Positions 11,973 to 25,668 of a stretch of DNA of 64,000 bases are shown here, one piece after another (within the stretch, counting starts at the first letter, position 1; each line of letters starts with the position of its first letter). The translations under genes were made by a program, and so were the position numbers. Source of the stretch: Nymphaea colorata (Eukaryota > Streptophyta > Magnoliopsida > Nymphaeales > Nymphaeaceae). The notes under the pieces were generated by a model. The model worked only from the letters and a program-made list of their open reading frames with translations. It did no database searches and was not told the DNA's origin. Location: assembly GCF_008831285.2 (NCBI RefSeq), contig NC_045146.1, forward strand, positions 8,072,972-8,136,971. The letters run 5' to 3'.

Positions 11973-14728
11973 ATGGATCGCATTTTGAAGGCAGCGAGGG
12001 CTTCCGGCTCCCTTAATCTCTCCAATCGTTCCCTCAGGTGCCGATTTGCAATGCATAACTATTTTTGTTTCAACAAAAACTTATAATACTGTCACCTTAG
12101 TTCCCCTCTACCAACATTTTGTCTACCTTTCTTTTTTCTTCCCGTTTCCGGTCTTGTTTCACAATCATCTGTCATCCTTTGCGTCTTGTCTGTATACCGG
12201 GATCTGCATTACTGCTACACGGACCACTGCTACCATTCCCGTGGCCGTCACCTTCTCCGTGATGACGACATCGTTCATACCACCTTTGACGTTCAACGAC
12301 TGATCGACCTTTAAAAAAGTCGTTTTTCTATTGTAACTTGCCTTCTCACACTTTTTAATGGACTCATCATTTTCCCTCTTTCATCCTCCTTTAATTGTTT
12401 CCCAGGGAGATACCAAACGAGGTGTATAAGTACATGGATGCTTGTGGCGAGGGGGAAAATTGGTGGGAGGTAAATATATATTTCATCCTTATCATGGTCC
12501 TCGTTGCTATTTTTTGTGCCTAGTTTTTAATAAGTGTGGGGCAGAAACTGCAAACTGAGAAAAATTCTTTTCCGACATTGATCTCGTTGTGTAATGGATT
12601 CTCTTTTTCTTAGAACTATTCTCACCATTTGAGCAGGCTGTGGAGTTGCAAAAACTTATCGTAGCTCATAATAGCATTGAGGTATTAAGGGATGATCTGA
12701 GGAACTTGACATCCTTGACAGTTCTTAACATCAGCCACAATAGACTTACACAAATCCCGGCTGCTATTGGAGAGTAAGCACATTTTGGTGGTGAATGTGT
12801 GTGTTTATATCTTTGAATTCCTTAGAATGTGAAGGCAGTGTACTTTTTCTCTTGGCCTTTGTTGAACATGATTTTTTTCTCGTTTCGTAGGCTCACCGTG
12901 CTTAAGATGCTGGACGTATCATTTAACGCGATAAGTTGTTTGCCAAATGAGATTGGTTCACTAACCTCTCTTATCAAGTAAGTCTGCTTTCTTCTCCGAT
13001 TTTTGTAGCCTATTGATCCTTTGCTTGTGGTTGTGATGGCTGCCATATATAAAACTGTAATCTATCAGAAGAAGAACACAGATGTACCCCTTCCATGATT
13101 CAATAACGCAGTTATATGCAGTCTTTTGCTTAAGGGACCATCACATTGGAAATGGGTAACACTGAGAATAGAGTAAAAAAAGCTCTCTCCCTTTCTTTGA
13201 AGAAGTTAGACTTCTTGTTTTTTGTTGACCAAAATATTTCAAACTGACAAGGCTAGTTGTATTACTTGGATATGAGACCTGTAATTTGGAAGATATTTCA
13301 CATTTCCAACCTATCCTGTCCATCCAAATCTCGTTTTCCCTTCTTTCTCTTTGTCTGAAAATTGAAACATTTAAGTACCTTTCTGTTTAATCCTTTACAC
13401 TTGTTGCCATGACGAATATTCTATGTTTACCACAAGGTGGAACTTTTACCAAGGAAGTTGCTCGTTTTCTATATTCAATTGTATATGAGTTCAGGCTGCT
13501 TGACGGCACATGATTTGTTCATCTGGAATTACAAATAATATGAAAGTTTGTTCTGACAAAACAATATCATTTGATGAGATGTTTCTACTTTGCAGACTTG
13601 ATTGTTCAGGCAACCTACTTAAAGAACTTCCAAACGCAATTGGGGGGTGTGCAGAACTGTCTGAAATAAAGGTTATTTTTATCATGCGGAAAGTTATTAT
13701 CTTTGGGATACTATGTTTCTTCCCATCTTCTTCCTTACCATTTTTCCCCTGGGGTACATTAGTACATATCAATAAGAGGAATAAGCTCACCTGTTATCAT
13801 CTTTTTGGCATTATGTTGCTTTAGATGTATTGTGGATCTTTTCTTGATATCTTGTTTTCAATGTCGTATGATATGTCTGAGTCCTTTTCAGCTTCTTTGT
13901 TCTTGTTTATTTTTTTTGAACATGCTCTGAAGTTCTGTTTTCTTCCTCAGGTATCCAACAATTCTTTGATGGAGTTGCCTGAGGAGTTAGTTGGTTGTGC
14001 AAAATTAACGAAGCTCGACCTGGAGGTAGTCCCAAGTTTCAACTAATTCTTCTACAATGATATACATTTTGTTGAGTCATATCTTATGTGCAACTGCTGA
14101 ATGTCCCAGGGAAACAAGTTGGTTGCATGGCCAGAAAGTATTTTCACATCATGTAAATCTCTTGCTGAGCTTAATGCTTGTGAGTATCTGAGTTATTTAG
14201 TTGTCTATCATGCATTCCAAAAGGCTTCTCTGATAAAATGTTAAAAGTTTCTCTTTGGTTTACTTCTGTAGCAAAAAATGCTCTTGCTAGGATTCCAGAA
14301 AGTTTAGGACTTCTATCTCGACTTATTCGTCTTGATCTACATCAAAATAGTGAGTTGGATGTTCTTTTATTTCAACGTGCAATCTTCTTTTCCCATTTTT
14401 TGTTATTGGCATGCTTGGCACTAAATATTTGAAGACTGATTTGTTTTTTACTGTGTATGAGTCTTATAATGTTTTACATCTGGAATTTGTTCTAGGGATT
14501 TCATCTTTACCATCTTCGATCTCGGGATGTGCTTCACTATCGGAACTATACTTGGGGTTTGTATTCAAAATTTTGGCTCATTTTTTCTCCCTCCTAAATG
14601 ATTCACTTTTTGTTTTCACATTAACTCCGTCTAAATTTTGTGTGTTTAGGAACAATCTATTGTCTTCATTACCAGTAGAAATAGGAGAGTTATCACTTCT
14701 ACGGACATTGGATCTTCACTCAAATCAG
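11973..14728 (+). CDS. LRR gene exons 1-10 (residues 1-264)
   Basis: The start ATG follows a GA-repeat leader and begins the conserved family N-terminus. Exon 1 ends at 12,037 with two bases of an AGG codon. Exons 3-10 each carry about one LRR, ending with [10 protein letters not shown]. Introns here are 84-618 bp, ordinary plant size, and contain no recognisable transposon, in contrast to introns 10, 13, 16 and 19. Confidence 0.9.
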
Positions 14729-17042
14729 GTGATTGTAATAGTTTCCATGCTTGACTGTGCTTTTTGACAACATATTCTTTGCCCTTTTTGTTTTCCATTT
14801 TAAGTTCTGTTAGGGACATTTCTATAGGAATTATTTTTTGGTTCTTCATATTATTTTCTTTTAAGCTGTAGCAGATTGGTCTTGCTTTCAAGTGAAATGT
14901 TTACTTAGAAAAAATTAAGTCTTCTTCATGGCACAATAGGTTCATTCAAATATAAGACAAAATTTAGTCCTTGATGCTCGACCTGGTATATTCTAAGTCA
15001 CATGGGTACTTCAATAAGGTCTACATACCCGTGTCGCCGTACCCGTACCCAAAATGAGTACTTTGGCACTTGGGTACCTATAGATCCAAACTGCTTAATT
15101 TTTCCACCGTACTTTTTATTCTATTCTTTGGATGTGAAAATTCGATTGATGTTCATATTTGACTAGGGGGCTGCTTGGTTGTCCATATGTTTAAAGTTTT
15201 TTATAGGTTTCTTAAACACACTATTGCAAAAGCCATTGATATATATTTTCTATGTTATTTATTTGTTTATGTTGATGTATATTCTTTATTTTGATACATA
15301 TTTTCAAAGTATTTCTTATTGTTTATATATATATATACGGCCGTACCCCCGCACCCAAGTTTTTTGAAAATGGTTAGTACCCGCACCGGTACCTGCACCG
15401 GCACCCGTACCTATCTGACATAAGGTATATTCACCTCATTAGGCTGCTCAAAAATGTTGGGAATAGTGTTAAAGTGAAGTGAGGCGCCCCACATAAGGAT
15501 GAAGAGAGGCATGAATCTCTATGGTAAAGTGCAAGCCTCATAATATCTGAAAAATTAAATAAAAAATAAGAAAAGGGGAGCTAGAGTGTTTTATAAATGA
15601 AATATCAACTAGTTATTCATAGTCAAAATACATTTTATCACATTTAAACCAACCACATAAAGTATGAAATTCTAGTAATCATGCAACCATGATTTATATA
15701 TTTTTAAAAAGTGTCTCACTAAATAGGAGCAACAACAATTTAATCATTGTACCGACATACTCTAAGAGCATCACTTGCTCAAAACTTGCAAAATAATTGA
15801 GTCATTAACTCAAAAATTTTCAAGGATGCAAACAAAAAAAATGAAGGGTAGATGACATTACTGTGCCCTATTCGGTTCTTCTTGTGTCTCTTCATCATGA
15901 AAATCCAATTCATCCATGTTATCTTCTAGGTTGTCCATGTAAATTAGTTCCTCTCCATCTTTATTATCTATCTCTTCATCATATATGCTTCCTTTTTCTA
16001 TATCGACTTCTTTTCCTTTCCCTTTGACAAAGGGAAAATCACATACTTTTGATAATATACCCTAAATGAAAAATATCATGAAAATATTACGATTTTTTGT
16101 GACAAAATTCAATTGCTTATTTTTTTATATTTTGACTTTTTTTTGGGGATTCTTTCAACGTTTTAATAACTATTTTGAACTTCAACGAATATTTGTGTGA
16201 GAAAATCAGTAGAAAATTGACGTTCATTAATTTTCTCTGTTATTTATTATGTACTTTTTTTATTTTTTGTCCTCTATATTTTCTTGACTTTTTTGAAAAC
16301 AGACCTTTTGTTTAATACCTGAGGACTATGATATAAACACATTAAACTGTGTACAGACATGCATGTAGTCTATTTCTTCTTTTTCCTCTTCCTCTTCGTC
16401 TTATTATTGTTATTATTATTAATTGTCAATTTTTTTTTATTCCTGTTGTCAGTTTGTGAGCTATGAGACATGGATGCGGCTGGTTGACTACCGTGTCGGT
16501 GTCGACTCGGCCTGACACAGGTTTGGGTGTTTACATGGAAATGACATGCCACGGACACGTTAGTGTTTGCTGGACACGGTCAACACTGACCGGTCCCTCA
16601 AATTTTTCTCTTTTTCCTCTGCCTTTTCCCCCTTCTCTTCTAACTTTTTCCCTCTGCCCTTCTCTTTTCTCTTTCTGCATGTTTACCCCCTCGTCTGCTT
16701 CCTTCCCTCCTGTTCACTGTCTGCTTCCTTCCCTCCTATTTGCCACTGCAGGTGGTCTTCCTCGCTGGCATCAGGTAAGCCTCCTGTTCCAAAACTCTTT
16801 CCTGCTTTCCACCCCTGCCTACACCTTACACTCCACTCTTCCATTCAGCCAACTGCGTCGTACTCCATCCCAGCTGCAGGTGCTGCAGCTTCTTCCGGTG
16901 TCAGGTAAACCCCCAAACTTCTAACTGCCTTCCGCCCCTACTTACTCTTTACACTCCACTGTTCCATTCAGCCACTCCATTCATCATGATTGAAATGGTG
17001 AATGATACTTTTTTAGTTTGTTTAATTTTAATGTCTTCATGA

Positions 17043-17099
<57 letters not shown>

Positions 17100-20000
17100 C
17101 CGCACCCACATACCCGTGATCTTGAAGTTGCTCCGCACCCACACCTGCACCCGCGACATAGTTTGTGGGACACATTTTTCAATTGCCTTAACAAAAACAT
17201 ATCGTGTGTATGTATATTATCACAAGTATCACCATTTGTTTAAAACAAATAAAAAAGGAGGAGTTAACGTAAAGAAAACATGACCAAATTGTGACGTTTG
17301 CAAAATTCCAAAATGACAATGGTTTGCTTTTAACATGTTTTTATCACATTTGCTTCATAAATTTTTAGAAGTACACTTTTGAGGCTTCTTCCATGTTAAA
17401 AGCGTTAGGCTGAGCCTGAATGATGACCAAACCCTAGAGCTTAAGCATGCCTAGGCTGGACTAGGCACTTAAGCATTAATTTAAGAAAGGAAGAAAACAT
17501 AGAAATAACGAATTTCAATGCTAAATGTTATTAAGGACAGTCACATATCTAAACACATAATCAACTACATGCACATAAAGGTTGCTAAAATGATACAACA
17601 TCGATTAAACAAATACACAGAGTCACCTTCATTTTACATATGCATGTATGTGTGTGTGTGTGCATGTATACGTATACTATGTCATCAAAAGTACTAGGTG
17701 CAGCCTACATGGTTAGATGAGCCCTAGAGACTAGGTAAGACTAGGCAGACTAGGCTCATTAAGCAGTTCCCTGCAAGAACTGATAAAATTTAATATCAAT
17801 TGTTAGAAGAACAAAACTAAAACATTTCTCCATGATAAACCTGTAACTATCAATTTATAACAATGGAACAACTAAGATGCACAACAAACATTTGATAACA
17901 TGATGATAAACATAATTAAAGGCTTGAAAGATCAATTTTAATGAAGTTAAATAATTAATATTTACAAGGTACATATCATAAAGGAAAAAAAATCTTGCCA
18001 TTAAATAACAACACTTTACAATAATATAGAGCATGTGAAATCTTATCATTTCCTAAATACCAACTGGTAAATCTCTAGTTCTAATTTCTAAAACTAAATC
18101 TCTAAGTGAACCTAAAATTACTAATGTAATAGAAGAAAGAAGGAAATATAAATCCTAGATATAACCATGACTTTTATGTTAACATTTCTTGCCACAAAAT
18201 TGTCATCTTATATGATTCTCATAAACAAGGAAAAATATTCGAGAATATATATGTATGTAAAGCAGAGATTTTTTAAGAACCTAAAAACTAAGATAACATA
18301 CAAATTTTCAAAGCCTAATAGTATATGAATTGTTATGGCAATATAAAAAAGTGAGCCTATATGAGCCTTTGACAACCTAAGGTTTCTTTTAACATTTTCA
18401 TAATTGTTTTTTGAATTTTTAGTAGTGCTTTTGCAAGAAAATCTATTATAAAGCTCAAGTTTTCATAAATTTTTATACTATTTTTTAATTTTTTGGGTTC
18501 TTGAGATTTTCTTGAGAAAAAGGACTTTCTGATTAATATATGAGGAAAATCTTGTTCTCATAATGGACTCTCTCTCTCCCCCTATATATTTGTTACATTG
18601 TATATATTAAATGTGTATATAATTATTGTTTAGGCCCTTTAGGGTATATCTACGGTATGCCTATCTATGTGTTTAATTTTATTTTTTGTTATTATGGATT
18701 CAAATGTTTGTCACATATATATTTTCACAAATATTGGTTTTTTTTTTCAAATTATGGCACTAAAATTGAAGGAAAAACAAAAAAAATGAAAATCATTATG
18801 TTTGAAAAACTTGAAAAATGAAAATCTGGCACTTTGTTGCATCTTTATAAAAATGGCATGCATTTTTTTTGGAAAAATGGCTTGATGTATTTTTAAAAGT
18901 TTTTTTATTTTCTTTTATCATTTAAAATTTTCACTAGCTACTGTGAACTAGTGTCAATGTTTTCGTCAGAAAATTAGTAGAATCCAGAATTTCATATTTT
19001 TTATATTATTTTTTTATATTTTATAATTTTTTGAAATCCCGTTCCTAGCAGAACAAATGATACCTGAGAAACCTCCCCTGTAAATTACATGGGTCTGTTA
19101 TGTGTATTGTTCGGTACATTAAAATACACTCTTACAGAAAGCCTAATTTTATCATCTTCATCCTTATTGCAATTGATTGCATATATTGATGTTGATTTGA
19201 GAAGTGGGAGGGTGATCAATTCATCATATCGCTGCTTGGTGGACCATATGAAAATATGAATAATTCCTTGTAGGTGCTCTTGATGATGTGACAGTTGTTA
19301 GATGACCCAATTGTCACACAGTGGCCCTTTGCTGACATGTCATCCACCTTGGTCTGGTGAGGAATAATCTTGTTGATTAGTTTGGTCAGGTTTTCCCGAC
19401 CATGGGTGGATGGACTGGTGTCGTTATAGGCAAAGCCACATCAATCCATCCCCCTTAATTTAGGTCTTGTTCCGAAGACCCTTAGGATGATCCATTGTTC
19501 AGCAGGATCCCAAATTTGTTCTCCATAAAAGTATATTTCACAAGCGTGGGATGCTACAATGCTTGGATGAAGTTGACAGTGAGTTCGACTGACTAAAGAT
19601 GGGGGCCCACCAGAGGAGCGCCTTTCCAGCTCTGATACTAATTGATGCGAGTCTATCTTCATCCAAAATTATGTTTGTGTGCATTATTGCTGTGAGCCAA
19701 TTGGTCTATGCAGGATCTACTCCCCATGAGACGTGCTTTCATTTTGGAAGCATCAATCTTGTACGCCATCTTCTCCCGCACATTAGGCTTGACTTGCATC
19801 AACTGCCATTCCCTTTCCCTCCTTGAAGTTTGCATTCAAATGAAGCAAGTTAGGAGGCCACATCGCAGTTTCACATTGCTTTTCAAATAAGACAAATTCA
19901 TATAATAGCTTTTGGATATGTCTAGCACCTGCATATTAAATTTAGAGGACCTTTTCTTATGCATACTTAGAGATATCCCCTTGCTGCTGATGCAATTCAT

Positions 20001-23000
20001 AATGGCCTTCTTTTGTTTAGTAAAAAATTGCAGCGGGTACACTCCTTCTTGATTGCCTTACAATAAGACATGAACTTTGTCATCATAGAGCACCTTAATC
20101 TTAATTGCACATTGAATTGCCTTGTACATGTCGAAAGGCATTTCCGAAGCATCAGATTCCACTATGAAGGTTACATTGAAATTAAGCATGCTCAAGACGA
20201 GGGCAGCTGTAATGGCCTGTTTCAATGTGTCAAAGGCATCGTTTGCTTCGGAATTTCCAACTGAATTTATCTCCGTTCAAGAGCTGGGTAAGTGGTGCAG
20301 CTATGAGTCCAAATCCTCGGACAAAGGTTCGATAGTAGCCAGCCAATCCTAGAAATGAATGCAGCTCCTTAGTGTACCATGGCTGCTTCCACTGTCGCAC
20401 TGCTGCCACCTTATCTTCCTCCATTTGCACTTGGCCTTTACTGATGACATGTCCTAAATAGTTAATCTGTGGAGCTCCGAACATGCATTTGGTCAGTTTG
20501 GAATGGAGATGATGTTGCTGCAGGGTCATTAAGACTGCTTGTAGGTGCTTGAAATGGGAGTCTTCCTCTGCGCTAAACATCAAAATGTCATAAAAAAAAC
20601 TAGAACGAACCTGCGAAGGTATGGTCTGAAAATGTCATTCATCAAGGATTGGAATGTCGCCGGGGCATTGGTTAGCCCATACGGCATGACCTTGAATTCA
20701 TAATGACCACTACGAGTGTGAAAAGCTGCGTTTTAGATGTCTTCCTCTGCCACCCTAATCTGGTGGTAGCCCACAAGAGAAATCCAGTTTGGAGAACAAT
20801 GCAGCTCCATGCAACCCATCTAGGAGGTCTTTGATTACAGGTATAGGGTACTTGTCCTTCACCGTGATGGTGTTTAATGCTCTGCAATCGACGCAGAAAC
20901 GCCAGCTTCTATCCTTCTTTTTGACCAGCAAGGTGGGCGACACAAACTGGCTGTGGCTTGGCTGTCTAATGCCCTCGACGAGCATCTCATGCACTAACTT
21001 CTCCAATATCTCGAGCTGCTGCTGGCTGTACCTATAGGGACGCCTCTTGACTGCCCCTGCTCCCAGCTGCAACTCAATGTGGTGGTTGGAATCACGCCAG
21101 GGTGGGATTCCTTTGGGTGCGTCAAACACCCTGCTGAATTCTAGTAGGGCATCCAACCTGTCTTTGTTAATGTCACCATGTTGCATCACTATTGGCTATG
21201 TTTTTGCAGCCTGTATTGATGACAGCAACAGGATGAAGGACACAGTCCTGCTCTTCATCATTTTGGCCATCATCCCTAGCTCGCATTTCTTCCTTGGAGC
21301 TGCCTCCAATGTTGATCTCCTTCCCCCTCCTTGCAGAAATGCATTTTCAAGCCGATGAAGTCTCATACCACCTCTCCCAAACTTCTTAGCCACTGAATCC
21401 CTAGAACTAGGTCTGCTCCTGCCATTGCAAGAGTGTAAAGCTCCACAAGGAAACGGTGTCCTTGAATTTCAAGTCTCCTGTCCACATTTTCCTCTGCATT
21501 TGAGGGTGCTGCCATCACCTACTACTACATCAAACACCAGCTGCATCTCCATGCTGCAACCCAAAGATTTTGCTGATTTTTCACATATAAAATCATGAGT
21601 CAATCCGTTGTCTACCAGCACACTCACCTTTTGTCCTCAAAGGCGCCCTTTTACTCGCATGAGTTGTGGAACTTCATCTCCTGCTAAGGTGTGCCAAGAT
21701 ATCTCCGTTTGTAGGTCGTTGGTGGGCACTAGCTGCTGCTGCGTGTCATCACTTGACCCTTCTACCTTTTCCCATGGTTCATTGTCTTTTTCAACCAAGT
21801 ACATATGCAGCTTCCAACAGGCGTGTCTGGGAGTCCATGGGTGATCACAATGGAAGCATATTCCCCTCTGGCGCTTCTTTTTGATCTGCTCAGGCGTGAG
21901 GCGATGAACCACCTGTTTAGCGACTGGACTGGCCTTCGTTTCTCCAGTAACCCCGGTTGGATTTTCTGGGAGCAGACCTATCGTCTGACTCCTTTCCACA
22001 CCCCAGCTCCTTGTGATGCCTCCTAGCTTCTTATTTTTTTCTTCCACCATTCGGGCTAATTCAAAACAATCTGATAGACTGCGTGGACAAGCGGCCTGTA
22101 CTTCGATCCTAATTTCATCATTGAGGCCTCCTACAAACGCCCCAACTAGTGCTTCCATCGACCAACCTCTCACCGTGTTGTTGAGGTCTTCAAAATGCTC
22201 CTGAAACTTCACGACTGTGCCCTTTTGTTTAATGTTGGACAATTTGACATTATAGTCCAGATAAGCTGATGGGCCAAACCGTGCCTTCAATGCCTCCACC
22301 GTGGCTGCCCATGCTGGTTTTCCTTGCTGTGCTAACAACCAGCTGTACCAGTGAATTGTTGGTCCTTCAAAATGCATGACTGTGTGGTTCACTCTTTGAT
22401 CGCCAATGATGCTGTGACAGTCGAAGAATTGATCGGCCATAAAGATCCAGCTTGATGGATCTTTACTTGAAAATCGTGGAAAATCAAACCTTACCGGTTT
22501 CCACCCAGCTCCATTCGTGGTTCCCCTATTGCGGACTGATGACGCAGGGTCTGTTGTGCCCAACGGTGGAATTTGAGCCTGCGCTTCACCCCTTCTCTGC
22601 TGATTTCTGCTTATCTCCCCTGTCTCTGTGCACTCCATGCTAGGGGAAGAGGAACAATTTCTGCTCTGTTGCAGAATATCTTTCATCATAGTTGCCAATC
22701 ATTGCTGCTCCACCTAGAATGACCGCATCCTTGCACCGGCCTCTGAATGCTGTCATTCTATCGCCTGGAGCCTTCCATCCACTGCCTCCACAATTTCCTC
22801 CACTCTTGACCTGTGCGCGTCAATGGCCACCATCACTTCCCTTGCAGTCACCCAGTCGCCCATGCTCTGATACCAGTTGTTAGTGCCTGCTGACAACTGG
22901 GGGTTGCTCAGGAGCTAACCCTATTTGGAAGCCCAGCTTCACACACTTAACCTCTAATTCATTCCTATCGTAGGGTTTAATCCCCCACACTATGTATACC

Positions 23001-23928
23001 GGAGGCATATTGGGTTGCGTTGGTTACTAATAGAGATTTATTACTCGACCCACCTGGCTGCTATATCCCTCACAGAACACAACTGGGTCACTGAGGACCT
23101 GACACACAGAAACTACAGAAAAAACTTAGAACCAATAGACTCCCCAAACAAGTCTTATTGAGCTGGCTCCTAACACCTACCAAGTGAAAGTATTTCATCT
23201 TCACGTAATCATGGATTAATGTTATCATGCAACCTTTAGCAGTGGGCTGTCTAGGTACAAAAAATCTGCTTCAGAATCTATATATTAAACGTCTGCATTG
23301 GCTGTGCCTATTTGGCAAGGTGTTACAGCCAGCCAAGGTGCAGCCTGTATAACAGCACACGGGCATCCACCACTTGCATGCATAGCATGTTGCAGAGTTT
23401 GTTCCAGGTATGCTACTTCAAGGATGGGGAGCCCTCCTTGGGCATCATTAGGCAAGTTTGTTCCAGGTATGCTACTTCAAGGATGGAGAGCCCTCCTTGG
23501 GCCTGATTAGGCAATTTGTGGGGCTCCTTGGGGACTTAAGCAGCCAGAATTCAATGATGCACTGGATCTCATGGAGAGGAGGGGACTACAGGTGCACCAG
23601 AACTGGATGCCTCTGAGGGAGAAACAGAACCCCAGCTGTAATGAGCAAAAAATGTTTTTTGGGTTTAAAGTCACATCCCTCAACGTGTGAAAAATACAGG
23701 AAGAAAAATTTTAGGTTTGCCTAAAATCTAGATTTTTTTTCCACCTTTGTTGCAATGGGGAGAAAAATTAAATTTTTAGATTTTTTTTCCACTTGAACCA
23801 TGAAATGCCTCCTCATCAAATGCACCCTTACTGTTTTTGGTCTGCTTAGCCCATGGTCGATGCTTGTAGATGGTCCACGACTTAGGCCCACCTGGTGCCT
23901 ATTGTTGTTGAGTTTGATTACTATATAC

Positions 23929-23971
<43 letters not shown>

Positions 23972-25618
23972 GCATAGCCATAGATATGATATTTTAAAAA
24001 ATATCACGATATTGGTGAACAAATGAAAAAAAAAGGGAACAATATGCAATATTTAAAAAATAAAAATCAATTCATCATGCTTTTTCGTTATTTTTTCCAT
24101 TTATTTTTTATTTTTCATTTTGATTTTTTTCAACTTCTGTGTCATTGTTTTATTTCCTTGTTTTAGATATTTAACCTGACCCCCTAGATGTAGTATGATG
24201 CTTATTACTTTATCATTTTCATCATTTTAACTGGATATTTGTATGTCTTCTTATTAGTTTATTGTTTATTTATTTTTACTTAATATTTTGATTTTTTTAT
24301 TTTTTTAAAAATCTTTGAGATTTTCCTAGAGAAAACAAATTTGTTGAAAAATAACCGAGAAAAGCATCACCGATAAATGCCCGAGAACGATATTTGTGGC
24401 TATGATGTAAGCACAAATCATAAATGTGACATTCAAAAATGAACTAGAAAGCAAGGTATCATGATATGACCAAGGCATATATCCCCATCTATTTTTTTTA
24501 CCAACATTTTAGATATGAGACTATTTCCAGGCCATTTCATGCACTTGGGATGTATATAGTTGGGCATGTCTAAAAGGTAAATAAAGTGTACTAAGTGGTG
24601 TGTGTGTGTCAGTTCCCTGGTTAGATACTCCTCAGATCTGGAGATTTGGTGACTATATGCAAAGGGATACAAATAGAAATTAAAGTTGTCTTTTCAAAAA
24701 TAAGGTATTGTTTTCACTTGAACAGAAAAGAGGTCTAAAGCAGATGAGCTAGGGGAAATTTAAGATTGTGCTACTTTATAAGTAGCATAATTGATTGCTG
24801 TTGGTTCATTCTTCCGTTATTATGAATATAATAAATTGTTGTTTCTTTTGGGTGGTTGTGGGGGTTTGGGGGTGGGGGGTGGAAGAGGGGAGGTTCTTCA
24901 ATGCTGAGAAAGATGGTTCTTGTCATTCTTTTGATTGGGTGGATTTTGGGATGCACAAGCTACCTGTGAAGGATTCATATTTGGAAATATTGGGATTTTG
25001 GTTTTTTTTTTTCTCCTTACATTTTTAGCCGCAATATTATTCTTGTTACTGATTTCCTGTGAATGTTAGTTTCACTAGGTGAGACACCAACTAAAGGCAC
25101 AATAAAAGGAGTGTGTGGCAGTTTCTTGTGCCAGAGAAAAAGAAGAAAGGAAAAAGCAGGTTGTGGTGAAGAAGAATAAAGGAGTTGTGGTTAAATGAGT
25201 AAAGATGTCATGACAGGCACGTAGAAGAACAAGAAGAAGAAGGAGAAAAAGGTTGGAAAACAGAAAAGAAGGAAAAACAGAAAGAAGGACATACCTTCAG
25301 CACACATTGAAGGAGTTTCATTCTCTTTTGCGCATTGAAGGAAGAAGGGTTTGAGAGAGAAGGAAGTAGAGGGGGGACATACCTTCACCACACACTGCAG
25401 GTGGTACTGTCATTGATTACATTCAAGGCCAATGGGCCTATTTTCCAGGCTATGCTTGAGTGTATAGGCTGATCCCCTGGCATGCCTTTGACTGATTATG
25501 TTACATTACTGTCTTAAAAAGTGCTTAAATATGAAATCTATGTCACATAGGTACGGGTACGGGTACCGGTGCGGGTACAGACCATTTTTGAAAAACTTGG
25601 GTGCGGGGGTATGTCCGT

Positions 25619-25668
<50 letters not shown>

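Larger units (their letters stand above)
20100..23175 (-). mobile_element. Decayed Ty3/gypsy retrotransposon, 5' LTR plus gag and partial pol
   Basis: Read on the minus strand the order is LTR (23,175-22,878), PBS, gag, protease, reverse transcriptase, start of RNase H. Integrase and the second LTR are missing, so the element is truncated at its 3' side near 20,100. Multiple stops and shifts show it is inactive. It sits in intron 10, antisense to the LRR gene. Confidence 0.85.

Noticed and set aside
16463-16924. 153-codon open frame
   Set aside because: It lies inside the nonautonomous hAT at 16,461-17,161 and reflects its C/T-rich cargo, not a host gene.
17043-17283. Open frames with Tyr-Ile repeats, also near 23.9, 25.6, 32.4, 33.7 and 57.2 kb
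   Set aside because: They are translations of (TA)n, (GT)n and (CA)n microsatellites.
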